From positions 1,984,001 to 2,048,000 of the forward strand of contig JADWQD010000004.1 in NCBI GenBank assembly GCA_016110215.1: a stretch of DNA of 64,000 bases, written 5' to 3'. The stretch's first letter is position 1. Each line of letters begins with the position of its first letter. Positions 35,357 to 45,155 of the stretch are shown in pieces. Source of the DNA: Capronia americana. Its lineage: Eukaryota > Ascomycota > Eurotiomycetes > Chaetothyriales > Herpotrichiellaceae. The notes below the pieces were generated by a model. The model did not search any database. It was not told where the DNA came from and saw only the letters and a program-made list of their open reading frames with translations. The translations under genes were made by a program, and so were the position numbers.

Positions 35357-37684
35357 ATGTTTGCGGCTACTCAGACTCATGTGAACGGCGCCCCAGAGAT
35401 CTTGGACGGAACACAGCCCTCCGGCCCAAGGTCGTGGAACAACTTTAGGAGATGGAGTCTACGAAAGAGTCAGACCAATGCCGTGCACAACGAGCAGGAG
35501 CGCTCCAATACAGGGTCATCGAGTGCTGCGGTCACCGAGACCTACACCACGCAACACAATGGATATGGACAGCCCCGTCGAAGGCGGCCGATCGCTCTCA
35601 GCACCGTCGAACACGCCATTGTGTTTCTCGCTTTTTCTCTTCCCATCGTTTTCCTCGCCCTCGTCGTTAAAGTCCCACAATGGTACGCTTTCGAGGCCGA
35701 ACACTGGGTATCGAACTCGTTCACACACTGCAACTTCAATGGCGAGTTTACGCCTTTGGACAAACCCACCCTCGGCCTCTGGGATCCTGCGGGTTTCTTC
35801 TACATCACGGTCTCTTGGGGCAGGATGGCTTTCTCCACCGCAAAATTTATCGATATTGTTTGGGACATAGTTGTTGGACGCGGAGGGCAGGCTCTTCTCG
35901 CATTTGTCACCTTTAAAGTCTCGTCGCAATACTTGGCCATGGCCATGCTGAAGGCACCCGTGTCCTACAACACTTTCGAATCTCTGGCTTTTGTCCCTCC
36001 GACACTGGTCAGGACAGTTCGGTTAGCTGGAGATCTGTTGACGAACCGTGGCTGGCGGGCGAGATTGATCATGGTGTGGATCGCCTTGAGCTCTCTGTTC
36101 GTTCTCGGCTTTTCCTCTCTGATCACCGCCATGTCGGGTTACAGCAGCAACATCAATGCGGTGATGCCAAACCATGACAATGACTCGGTCTTGTGGTCTA
36201 ATTTTCACATCGTTCAGTTTGCAATCAATGACGCCGAGCGAATTGGCTATTCAGGACCACTGTTCATCACGACGGGCGATATCTGTGTCCAAGAAGGCTT
36301 TCGCGACGACGATGACGACGATGGCGGATACTACGATGATACAGAGAATCCAGCTGGGCAAAACCCTCCCAGCCGACGTGACACGGATGATGAGTACGGC
36401 GACAGCATTGGGAAGGTGCCTTGGGACTACGTCCCTGCCAACTGCACGACGTTTTGGCGTACTGTGCAATACGTGAGCACCTATGGGCTTGAAGCAAAGA
36501 ACCACACAGAAACCACGATTACTCTGAATGGGACGACCCACAAGCTTGCAGCTCCAGCGTTGGATATCACTACTTCGTACTCGCCAAGGGCACTTTCCAC
36601 ATTGTCGACGTACCTTGATACCTTCTCGGTGTCCTCACCGCCAGCCCCAGGTTCGCTCTCCTCGGTATCACAACTCACAGACAACACTTTCTGGCTCTAC
36701 GATAATGAAACGTATCCTTTCTCCTACGTCCGCGACCATGCCACGTGCCGCTATTCCAAATGGCACAATTGGGGCTTCTCGTTCCTTTTCTTGTTCATCA
36801 CCTCTCTGCTTCTCGCGATATGGTCTGTGGGGACTTATGCGCTGTGGTTGTATACACATCTCCACACTTCCCCGGACCAAGCGCCTGGCCTGAATTCGAC
36901 GGGCGGGATCTACCGGTCAAGTTTCACTCTGGTCGAGGCCATGAAACGAGACGTCGGTCCCGGCGCTGTTACGCCGGAGATGAATGAAGGCGAGATCCGC
37001 AGCTTAGTCCGGCGACGACGTGGACGTGTGATCTATGGCGTCGGCAATATCACGTCACAGATGCTCTCCGAGCCTGAGAAGGACCTGACCACTTCTCCTT
37101 CCACCACCTCGCCAATCACTCAATTCCCAACAACGCGTTGGAGTGCCCTACGCTCATGGATGTCTCCGTCATCGCACCTGAAACCAGACAATGAAGACGG
37201 GATCCAATCTCCTGCAAACAGTGTCTTCACACACGCAAATTCAACCTTCTCCTCAACCTCCCAACACCCTATTCTGCATTCCCCTGCCGCGCCAGGAAGG
37301 ACCATGACTATGACATCTCGACTTTCATCCCTAGCATCTCCTCTAGCAGAACATCCTACTGAGTTCGGCTTCTCACCAGCGACACAGGCTGGCATACTCG
37401 ACGAGCCCACCGTCGTTAACGGACCTGACCCGTCCGAGACAAGAATATCGGGCAGGCCTCGACCGCGGCTGAGTCTGAGTCGAGCGATACGTCTATCAAC
37501 GCAGGGTGTGAACAATCCACGTACGGCGTCATTGCTCTCAGCGTCCTCCACAACGCCGAAATGGGTCACCTCGCCTGGACCTGTCACACCATCAGATGAC
37601 TCCCATTCCACCATTTCGCCTATACGGGAGGGCCAAAGTGACGAGGATGCTGTGAGATGGAGGAACGATCTGGGCGACGATTGA
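35357..37684 (+). CDS. Fungal multi-pass membrane protein of unknown function
   Basis: The 775-residue intronless protein has a basic N-terminus (PRRRRPIALS). The first membrane helix follows at about 83-105 (HAIVFLAFSLPIVFLALVV), and further hydrophobic segments lie around LLAFVTFKVSSQYLAMAML (about 175-195), LIMVWIALSSLFVLGFSSL (about 236-258) and WGFSFLFLFITSLLLAIW (about 475-497). The region between the third and fourth helices, probably extracytoplasmic, contains an Asp tract (RDDDDDDGGYYDD), N-glycosylation sites (NCTT, NHTE, NGTT, NETY) and a few cysteines. The tail after residue 500 is Ser/Thr/Pro-rich and cytoplasmic. The layout resembles large uncharacterised Pezizomycotina membrane-protein families. 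I do not recognise a named domain and assign no function. Confidence 0.8.
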   Translation: MFAATQTHVNGAPEILDGTQPSGPRSWNNFRRWSLRKSQTNAVHNEQERSNTGSSSAAVTETYTTQHNGYGQPRRRRPIALSTVEHAIVFLAFSLPIVFLALVVKVPQWYAFEAEHWVSNSFTHCNFNGEFTPLDKPTLGLWDPAGFFYITVSWGRMAFSTAKFIDIVWDIVVGRGGQALLAFVTFKVSSQYLAMAMLKAPVSYNTFESLAFVPPTLVRTVRLAGDLLTNRGWRARLIMVWIALSSLFVLGFSSLITAMSGYSSNINAVMPNHDNDSVLWSNFHIVQFAINDAERIGYSGPLFITTGDICVQEGFRDDDDDDGGYYDDTENPAGQNPPSRRDTDDEYGDSIGKVPWDYVPANCTTFWRTVQYVSTYGLEAKNHTETTITLNGTTHKLAAPALDITTSYSPRALSTLSTYLDTFSVSSPPAPGSLSSVSQLTDNTFWLYDNETYPFSYVRDHATCRYSKWHNWGFSFLFLFITSLLLAIWSVGTYALWLYTHLHTSPDQAPGLNSTGGIYRSSFTLVEAMKRDVGPGAVTPEMNEGEIRSLVRRRRGRVIYGVGNITSQMLSEPEKDLTTSPSTTSPITQFPTTRWSALRSWMSPSSHLKPDNEDGIQSPANSVFTHANSTFSSTSQHPILHSPAAPGRTMTMTSRLSSLASPLAEHPTEFGFSPATQAGILDEPTVVNGPDPSETRISGRPRPRLSLSRAIRLSTQGVNNPRTASLLSASSTTPKWVTSPGPVTPSDDSHSTISPIREGQSDEDAVRWRNDLGDD

Positions 37685-39405
37685 AAGCAGATATGCTGCT
37701 CCTTGATCTCTGCCGCCCTTATCATGGTCAAATTTCCAGCGCCTCCGTCCGCTATGCCGGTTTGGGAGACGACCTACGGAATTGAACTTCACCACTACCT
37801 GTCCAATCCGAGGTACCTTTCTTCCGTGATTGGGTGACAAGTTATGCACCCGCCCGATAGGCATTCAGCAGGCCTCGACTCACGACACCAGAATACCGGC
37901 ACATAGTTCATATGGACTTGCAACCCCAAATGGGTTCCATTTGAAAAGCCGGCTGAATCGGACAGCGAGAGAACAAGAAGATGGGAAGTTACGTCGTCGC
38001 GCTCAGACTCGGTGACCGCTTTTCGATATCAAACCCAGGCGATCTGGATTCTCTTCGTTCATCTTTCTTGTCATGCATTACTAATGGTGGTTGAACTGTC
38101 GCGAACCGAGAAAAATATAGGGATTGGCTTGATTTCCATGTTAAGGCAATGACTCTAACGATTTCGTTTGATTACCGACGACCCGGAAATCGTGGCGATG
38201 ATGTCCATGAGACGGATGTGTACATACTCGAGCTCATGGCCTTGTGCTCTGCTTAATGTAGTATGAAGCGCAGGAATCAAAAGACCTGTAACACTACTGA
38301 GATGATCATCTTCGCCGTCTCCGAATCAATCGAATCAAGTACAACGGTACTTGCCCCTTTCTTGAGACCCATGCCATGGAGAGAGCTGAGAGGACGTGAT
38401 GTTGAGATCTTCAACGTCAATGGTCCGACACGATGTTCTCGATGAGCGCCATCAAGTCTGTCACATCACCTTTGCGGCAAAATCGCTTATATTCTGCTCG
38501 CCTCTCCTCTCTTTCCCCGCCGTCCTGTACCTAATCAACCAAGTCTTTGGAGGGTCCAGTCTCCCGACTCGTAGAGTCGTGACCTGTGGTGAGGCGTGGC
38601 CGGAAAATGCCTTTGCAAACTTTAATACCCTCACTCTCGGACGCGCTACATGTCGTTAATCACGTCGATTCCAGCCAGAAGAGCGACTCCGTAGCTGGAG
38701 CTGCAGTTGTCGCTGAGTTGTCGCTGTATCGTACCACATAACACATACCAATCATCTTGAACGGTATGAACTGTCTCGGGTTTGAGTGCCAGGCAATGTT
38801 TTGTTAGGCGAGTCAGCTGTATGTGCCTGTGATGGGACAGGGATCGTGATAGGGACGGTGGCAGCGACGACGACCCCGATCCAGTATCCCGATTACAGCA
38901 GCCATCGCGTCGACGGCATCTATCGCCTGGATATGGGTGGATACATTACTATGTATGTGGGATGATGAGTCGCTTCATACAGTGCGATCAGCTAATTCAA
39001 TTGGTAGGGCCAGCTCTGTGCGGGGTGAGATGACTGAACTGAGATGGTCGCGCAGTGAGATGGAATAAGTTGGGTTCTATTCGTTGTCGTCGTCGGCGAC
39101 GGCGTAAGATTGGAGTCGAGATGGCTGGTGGTGCTGCTCCAAAAAGTGGAGGACGATTCTTGTCTCGACTACGATGTAAGATCCGAGGTATGCCACTGTA
39201 TGATTCAGCCGGCGGGCATGAGGTGCTCGAGGTCTGCAGAGCCTGTATTGGAAAGAAGATTCGCTGGTTGCTGTATTCGGGAGACGTGCAACATCTTCAG
39301 GTCATACTGGATACGTAGGTGTATCGATGTCCAGAGGACGACTACCAGCTAGTGGCACCAGTTTACAGCAACGGCCAGTCGGGATTTGGTCGATCGCCGG
39401 CCGTG
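37685..39405. other. Intergenic region between two converging genes
   Basis: The flanking genes converge on this 1.7 kb region, so it contains two 3' ends. Short frames are present but none is recognisable. Nothing repetitive stands out. Confidence 0.5.
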
Positions 39406-42387
39406 TCAGGTCTTGACAGTCGAGCTATTCAGATCCTTCTCCATAGATACATTGCTGGGCCCCTCAGAGGAGGTGGTCGCCTCTCGAGCCTTCCGTTCTA
39501 TTTCGCGCTTTTCCCGGGCACGTCTCGCATGCTGCCGTCGAACGTTGATCGGCTGGTACACCTCGTTGAAATTCATCACCACTCCCAAGAACCGTAGATC
39601 CACATCGGGCTGATGGGCCAAGTCGTACAGCAACATACTCACTCGTGATCTGAATTCAGCAGACAAATTTAGTTGTCTTGACCTTAACAAGCCGAGATGA
39701 GTTTCATCGTCCGTTGTGCCCAGGTTGACGTTCGTTGGCGTCAGAGAAGGTTCGTTTTCTTCCGCAACCAACTGTGCACCTTTAAGAAGTGCTCCGCCTG
39801 TTGGTGTGCTGGCTCTTGAGTCACCCAGGATGTCTTTCTCCGAGATACCCCATTTACCTTGAGCAGTCCGTCGCTCTATCTTAGCACTGAATTGCTGCCG
39901 TCGCGTGTACTCAGCAACGCTATAGGAGTAAAGCGAATCGATGACTTCGCGGTAAGCGAGCATGCATTTCAAGATGTGATGGACTTGCACAATCAGGCTG
40001 TCTTCTTGTTGGCCCGTGACCGGATGCCGTTGTTGCCCGATAAGACCCTTTTTGGTGATGTTGTTGAGATAAGTCGTATGAGCTTCAATCAAATCATCAA
40101 GCGTAGCTTCGGGCTTCTGCAGTGCGTCCTCGAGCTTTTTCCAACTGGCCTCGATGACCTCAAAGAGCAGATAATACTGCAGCTGGTTGACAAAATGGAC
40201 CATCTCCGCCACGACACATCTCGACCGCTTCCAGTCATTGCCTAATTTATCGCTGACTGCAGCCAGCACTCCTCGACCCCCAGTCATACTGCGTTTGCAA
40301 GTCGAGGCAAGAGAGTATTCAACCCTTTTGATTCTCCACAGCAAGTTGAAGATCTTGAGGTACTGTGTGTTGGCCCATTGGGTGATCACAACATCGCAAG
40401 GGGCGCTGATCTTGTACTCCAGCGTAAAGCAGTCCCATCCAATCTCGCCGCTGGAGAGCTCAAGCATACGCGCGTCCAATCGACGCAGGACTTCGGCGTC
40501 GTCGTATTGTGCATTAGAGTGTCGAATTGCGTGCTCGAGTTGGGAGGTGAGGTTGTGTCTGTACATGGAGTTCACTGGCCGATCCAGGTGTTGAGCTAGT
40601 GACTCGATAAGCAGATCGAAGAAGTCACCCTGCGCCAGCAGCATGTACTTCTTTATCGCCGTCAGGTGAGTGAAAAGGCCGAACTTCGTGGACATCAGGT
40701 TAGTCAAACGCGACATGGTTGTGCGGTAGGCGACGTCGATGGACTGAGAGAGGTTGGAGGTGTTCCCGTAGTCCAGAGACCTTGAGTTTGACTTCGAGTA
40801 TTGTATGACCCAATCAGAATCTCCACAGTTGTTGCGGATGAAATTGAGGGATTTGCCAATGAGGAAGACTTTCCTAGCGAACTCGGAAGATATGATCGAG
40901 GGCACCATGGCGGTGTCGAGCTTGTACTTTTCCTCCCAAACAGAGGTTGCCACGTGTCTATGATCGATCGCCGGCTGAGAGTCCGGATCTGGTTCTGTTA
41001 TGAAGAATTCATGGTATGGATCGATTAGTTCCCCGTCGTAGATCCAGTGCTTGAGCATCTCATAAAAAGGGCGAGCCACTTGTGCCAGAATCTTCTCGGC
41101 GAATGAGGCGACAAAGGGATCGCCATGGGACGAGGACAGGCTGTGGATGAGAGACAACAGTTGGCCCCCTCGCTTCTGCTTCGAATCTTCAACGAGCAAT
41201 TTCATGAGGCGCAGACCCATGGTAGCATCCCTGGTCCATATCAGACACCTCTTCAGGGTGACACCTGTCAAGCGAACGGACTTCTGATCCTGGGTATTCT
41301 GCACAATAGCCAAGGCTTGTCGGATTTCGGTTTCCAGCGATGCCACGAGACTTAAATAAGAGCGAAGCTCGTTGTTGATGGCGGAACGAAGACTCTGATC
41401 AATGAGACCTCCATCTTGACCCGCAGCGTACTCCGCCAATCCTCGATACAGCAGGCAAGGTTCAGCGAGAGCATGAAGCAGAGACAGAATGGGCACAGGC
41501 AGAGTAGAGGGCAGTTTGAGGCATGTTGTGGCGGTAAAGTCAAGATGAGCGGAGGAAACACCCTGAAGGTTGAAGGGCAGATCTCGTAGCAGATCCAATT
41601 CGGAGGGAAACATGATTCGTGCCTCCAGCTTTGCTTGAGCTGATTGTTGTGGTTGTGGTTGTTGCTGTTCCTGGTCTGTCTCCTGCGGTTGTGGTCTCGC
41701 CTCCTCTTCCAAAGCCACCTCGACCTCCTCTTCGGACTGATTCACTTTGGCTGAGAAAGCACGACCTCTGCGCAGCGAAGGCTGTGGTGGCGGAGCGCCG
41801 GCTCCGTCCTGCTCGTGCTCAGCTTCATCTTCATCTTCATCTGCAACAAACGCCTTTCCTGGAGTCACGCTATGACGGCGTGGAATGTTTGCCAGCTGAT
41901 TGGAATCGGCCAGTGGATTTCGAGGAGGTGGTTCGGCGCGGGCGTTGTCGGATAACTTGTAGAGCAGATAGAGGATGGCCCATTTCTGGTTGAGGATGGG
42001 AATAGCAAGCAGCCTCGAGTAGAGGTTACCGAACCTAGCCGCCTTCTCTGGAGACGCATTTTCGCGCAACAGTTTCCGCTTGATCAGATCTTGGGCCTGA
42101 TTCGTGTCTGGAGGCAGCCTGCTATCTGCACTGAGGACAACATCTTTTGCATTTTGGATAGCCCTGTCAATACGAAACTCGATATCGGTGTCATCTTGGT
42201 CGGCGCCGGGTGGAATGAGGCTCTCGAGCAGGGAAGTCAACGTCCCTTCGATGCGATTTAATCGTGGGTCTGCCATTGGCGGCGCGACGAGATCCGTCTT
42301 CACGGTGCATGACAGCGAGAACTCGCCAGGATTGGATCTATTGACCGAAGTTGTTGCAGTGTGATCGCTTGAAGAGAACCATGGCAT
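39406..42387 (-). CDS. Gamma-tubulin complex component 3 (GCP3/Spc98/Alp6)
   Basis: The protein is a subunit of the gamma-tubulin complex, which nucleates microtubules at spindle pole bodies. A single long exon encodes 993 residues, longer than yeast Spc98 and close to filamentous-fungal GCP3. The N-terminal half has a low-complexity acidic/Gln-rich stretch (EEVEVALEEEARPQ, PQPQQSAQAK) before the conserved GCP N-domain. There LLRDLPFNLQGVSS is the classic GCP3 entry and YRGLAEYA, LRSAINNELRSYLSL and PFYEMLKHWIYDGELIDPYHEFF follow. The C-terminal gamma-tubulin-binding domain shows KKYMLLAQGDFFDLLIE, SGEIGWDCFTLEYKI and YLKIFNLLWRIKRVEYSL. It ends after DLRFLGVVMNFNEVY with a basic coiled stretch. 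The ATG at 42387 is the first in frame. Confidence 0.94.
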   Translation of the reverse strand: MPWFSSSDHTATTSVNRSNPGEFSLSCTVKTDLVAPPMADPRLNRIEGTLTSLLESLIPPGADQDDTDIEFRIDRAIQNAKDVVLSADSRLPPDTNQAQDLIKRKLLRENASPEKAARFGNLYSRLLAIPILNQKWAILYLLYKLSDNARAEPPPRNPLADSNQLANIPRRHSVTPGKAFVADEDEDEAEHEQDGAGAPPPQPSLRRGRAFSAKVNQSEEEVEVALEEEARPQPQETDQEQQQPQPQQSAQAKLEARIMFPSELDLLRDLPFNLQGVSSAHLDFTATTCLKLPSTLPVPILSLLHALAEPCLLYRGLAEYAAGQDGGLIDQSLRSAINNELRSYLSLVASLETEIRQALAIVQNTQDQKSVRLTGVTLKRCLIWTRDATMGLRLMKLLVEDSKQKRGGQLLSLIHSLSSSHGDPFVASFAEKILAQVARPFYEMLKHWIYDGELIDPYHEFFITEPDPDSQPAIDHRHVATSVWEEKYKLDTAMVPSIISSEFARKVFLIGKSLNFIRNNCGDSDWVIQYSKSNSRSLDYGNTSNLSQSIDVAYRTTMSRLTNLMSTKFGLFTHLTAIKKYMLLAQGDFFDLLIESLAQHLDRPVNSMYRHNLTSQLEHAIRHSNAQYDDAEVLRRLDARMLELSSGEIGWDCFTLEYKISAPCDVVITQWANTQYLKIFNLLWRIKRVEYSLASTCKRSMTGGRGVLAAVSDKLGNDWKRSRCVVAEMVHFVNQLQYYLLFEVIEASWKKLEDALQKPEATLDDLIEAHTTYLNNITKKGLIGQQRHPVTGQQEDSLIVQVHHILKCMLAYREVIDSLYSYSVAEYTRRQQFSAKIERRTAQGKWGISEKDILGDSRASTPTGGALLKGAQLVAEENEPSLTPTNVNLGTTDDETHLGLLRSRQLNLSAEFRSRVSMLLYDLAHQPDVDLRFLGVVMNFNEVYQPINVRRQHARRAREKREIERKAREATTSSEGPSNVSMEKDLNSSTVKT

Positions 42388-43441
42388 TTGTTTGTGTGTG
42401 CGGGGGTGTCGCGTTGCGCTTGGGTTGACGTGTCTGTGGCTGTGGTGGCTGCTGCTCGTTGGTTGTGGCTGCGCCTAATCGAAGGACCGCAGTTCCGTAC
42501 CCAGTCCCGGTTAGTTGGTTATTCTAGGCGTGCCCCGGAGTGAATCTAAGAGCGGCTTAGTTTACGAGCGCTTATGGTTGTGGTTTGGGTCTGCTTTGGA
42601 GGCGCGCCGGCTGCCCTCGAGCCGTGAAGTGAGCTCGTTTCTAACATTCACCCCAGCTCGGTAGCCGTGGTCCAGAACAGGTTGGCGCTGCCACCAGCAC
42701 CGGTTCGTTTGCGAGCGACAGAGCAAGTTGCTTCCACTGTCGTAGCGAGACTGCAGGCGTCGGCCAAGATCCCCACCGAAGCTTCTGAGACGCGCCTCAC
42801 GGATGCTCACACGTTTCATGCACGCAACACTCCATTTCATGAAACGGCCACATCGCTCGCTTGCTTCGCACGGCCTTTCTCCCTTCAACCCCTGTTCGGA
42901 ACCATGGTCTGCGACTGCACCTCACGCCAATCATCACCCACAAACCCTTCACCAAGCCTCGGACAAGCAATCCCAAGCGAAAAGACAAGTGATGCCGCAG
43001 GCAGAAGGGGCAAGTTGAGCCTAGAAGACGATGCCTCGAAGTCCCTTTGTTCCAGATCGAATGCGGCTCATAGTGATGCCGACATGTGGTTCGACGCTCC
43101 GCAGTCTATGAATTGCCTCGTTCGGGAGAAATGCGTTACGCACACCTGTCGTCATGATAGATCATCCTTCTCGAACAATAAAGCAATCAGCACTTGCTGC
43201 ATTGCTGACGTCCTGCAACTGAACTGCCAATACCTGAACACTTCCCAAGTCCGATTTTGTTATTGGCCCGCCATCAGCTCCTTCTCGACACCCTTAGCAA
43301 CTCTGTTCCATGATTGTCGCGGCAGCTGACCTTACCGCTCCGTACCACATAGGATCGACCACCACGAGGGCAGGATAAAAAGAGCGGTCTGCCCTACAAA
43401 TCATATTGTCAATAACTTCACAATCACGCCTACATTCAGCC
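42388..43441. other. Divergent promoter region between the GCP3 and P450 genes
   Basis: The two flanking genes are divergent. A 220-codon plus-strand frame (42667-43329) shows no domain and overlaps minus-strand frames. A TATA-like GATAAAAAG lies at 43374-43382, about 60 bp before the P450 start codon. Confidence 0.45.
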
Positions 43442-45155
43442 ATGATTGGATACCTGCTTCGGCCATATGCGCTGGCCAGCATTTTAATCGTTGTCCTGGG
43501 TCTCGCATTCTACCGCCGACGACGAAACCCGAACCTTCCAGACTTGCCGTGGCTCAACACGAGGGAAGGGGAATGGCTTTCGACGCTGCGCGCCAGAGTA
43601 CGCTCGACAGTCAATTATAAAGAGGCAATTCACCAAGCCTATCAACAGGTGGGTTTGCTCCTTAGATATCCTCTTTCTGACTTCACCTAATCTCTCGCAG
43701 TATTCAAAAAAAGACCAATCATGCATTATAGCCAAAATCAACGGCGATGAAATCATCCTACCAGCCTCGCTAATAACATGGATCATCAACCAACCTGACA
43801 CCGTTCTCAGCGCCGAGGAACCACACAAGGACTTTCTCCAAACAGACTATACATTCGTCCACTCAGTCGTGGTGGATAAGCCTACGCACCATGAGACGAT
43901 CAGGAGTGAACTCACCCGCCAACTCGGCGCGCTCACCACGGACATTATGGATGAGCTGGCAACTGCGTTCGACGACATCTGGGGCACCGACACGAGCGAG
44001 TGGAAGGAAGTCTGCCCTTTCGAGACCATGAAGCTCATCATCGCCCGGACAAGCAACCGTGTATTCGTGGGCTTGCCGCTGTGTCGGAACAAGGCCCTTC
44101 TGGAACACGGCATTGGATTCGCCACTGCTGTTCCCATCGCCTCCGTCCTGTTGAGACCGTTCCCGGAATTCTTGCGGCCTCTTGCTTCTCTCATCATTGC
44201 ACGACCGAATCGACGCCACACAAAAGGCTTTGCGCGCCTCCTACGACCTGAGATCGTGCGGCGCCAGAGACTGCTCGACGGCCAGAACGGCGAGTTAGAG
44301 AAGAAAATCGGCGATCCGGAACCCAATGATTTCCTGCAATGGTCAATTCGACGAGCGAGGGACAGCCCTTACCCCAATGAACGTGACCCAGACATCATCG
44401 CCGAAAGAGTTCTGGCCGTCAACTTTGCAGCCATTCACACCTCCACATTCAGCATTACAAATGTTATCTTCGACCTCGTCGCCTCTGATCCTTCCAAGGG
44501 ATACCTCGAAGTCCTCCGCGAGGAAGCCTCCTCAGCCATCGCCGCGGACAACGGCGTGTGGACAAAAGCGGGCCTCGCAAAGATGTACAAAACCGACTCG
44601 ACTCTGCGAGAATCTTCTCGTCTAGGTTCCTTCTTGGGAGCTGGGTTGGCCCGTAAGGTCATGGTACCGGAGGGCATCACTGCTCCAAATGGCACATTCT
44701 GTCCGTATGGAAGCTATGTCTCCGTGCCCACAAACGGCGTCCACAACGATCCAGAACATTACCCGGATGCAGCGACATATGATCCCTTTCGCTTTTCGGT
44801 CCAGCGAGAATCCTCGCCGAACTCACCAGAAACCAGCACCGACGAGAAGGACTCGCCTGGGCGCACCCCCACAGCCACAACCCACCAACGCAGCAACAGT
44901 AACTCGGATGACTATATCAAGAAAGCAAACCTCTCCTTCGTCAGCACCTCACCTACCTATCACCCTTTCGGGCATGGAAGGCATGCTTGCCCGGGACGAT
45001 TCTTCGCTGCGAATGAGCTCAAGTTGCTGCTGGCGTATATGCTGACCAAGTATGAGTTCGAGCATCTGGACGAGCGGCCACCCAGCAAGTGGATCGGAAC
45101 AAGTATTGTCCCTCCCTTGACGGCGACTGTGAGGGTAAGGAGAAGAATGGAGTAG
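43442..45155 (+). CDS. Cytochrome P450 monooxygenase, ent-kaurene-oxidase-like group
   Basis: This is an endoplasmic-reticulum heme-thiolate monooxygenase. Two exons (43442-43648 and 43701-45155) give 553 residues. An N-terminal anchor (YALASILIVVLGLAFYRRRR, about 8-27) is followed by the substrate-recognition half. The I-helix reads VNFAAIHTSTFSITN, in the modified style of this group rather than AGxDTT. The ExxR motif is in TLRESSRLGS. The heme loop FGHGRHACPGRF carries the axial Cys near 499. The sequence HKDFLQTDYTF and the general pattern recall fungal P450s annotated as ent-kaurene oxidase-like, which act on terpenoids and polyketides. Unusually, a hydrophilic insertion of about 40-45 residues (Ser/Thr/Pro/Asn-rich, about 440-485) sits between DPFRFS and the heme loop. 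No synthase gene is nearby, so the substrate cannot be inferred. The intron is 52 bp. Confidence 0.93.

Noticed and set aside
41350..42060. Open frames opposite the GCP3 gene
   Set aside because: These are shadows of the GCP3 coding strand, whose protein is clearly conserved.
42667..43329. 220-codon plus-strand frame upstream of the P450 gene
   Set aside because: No domain, and it overlaps promoter sequence of both divergent neighbours.
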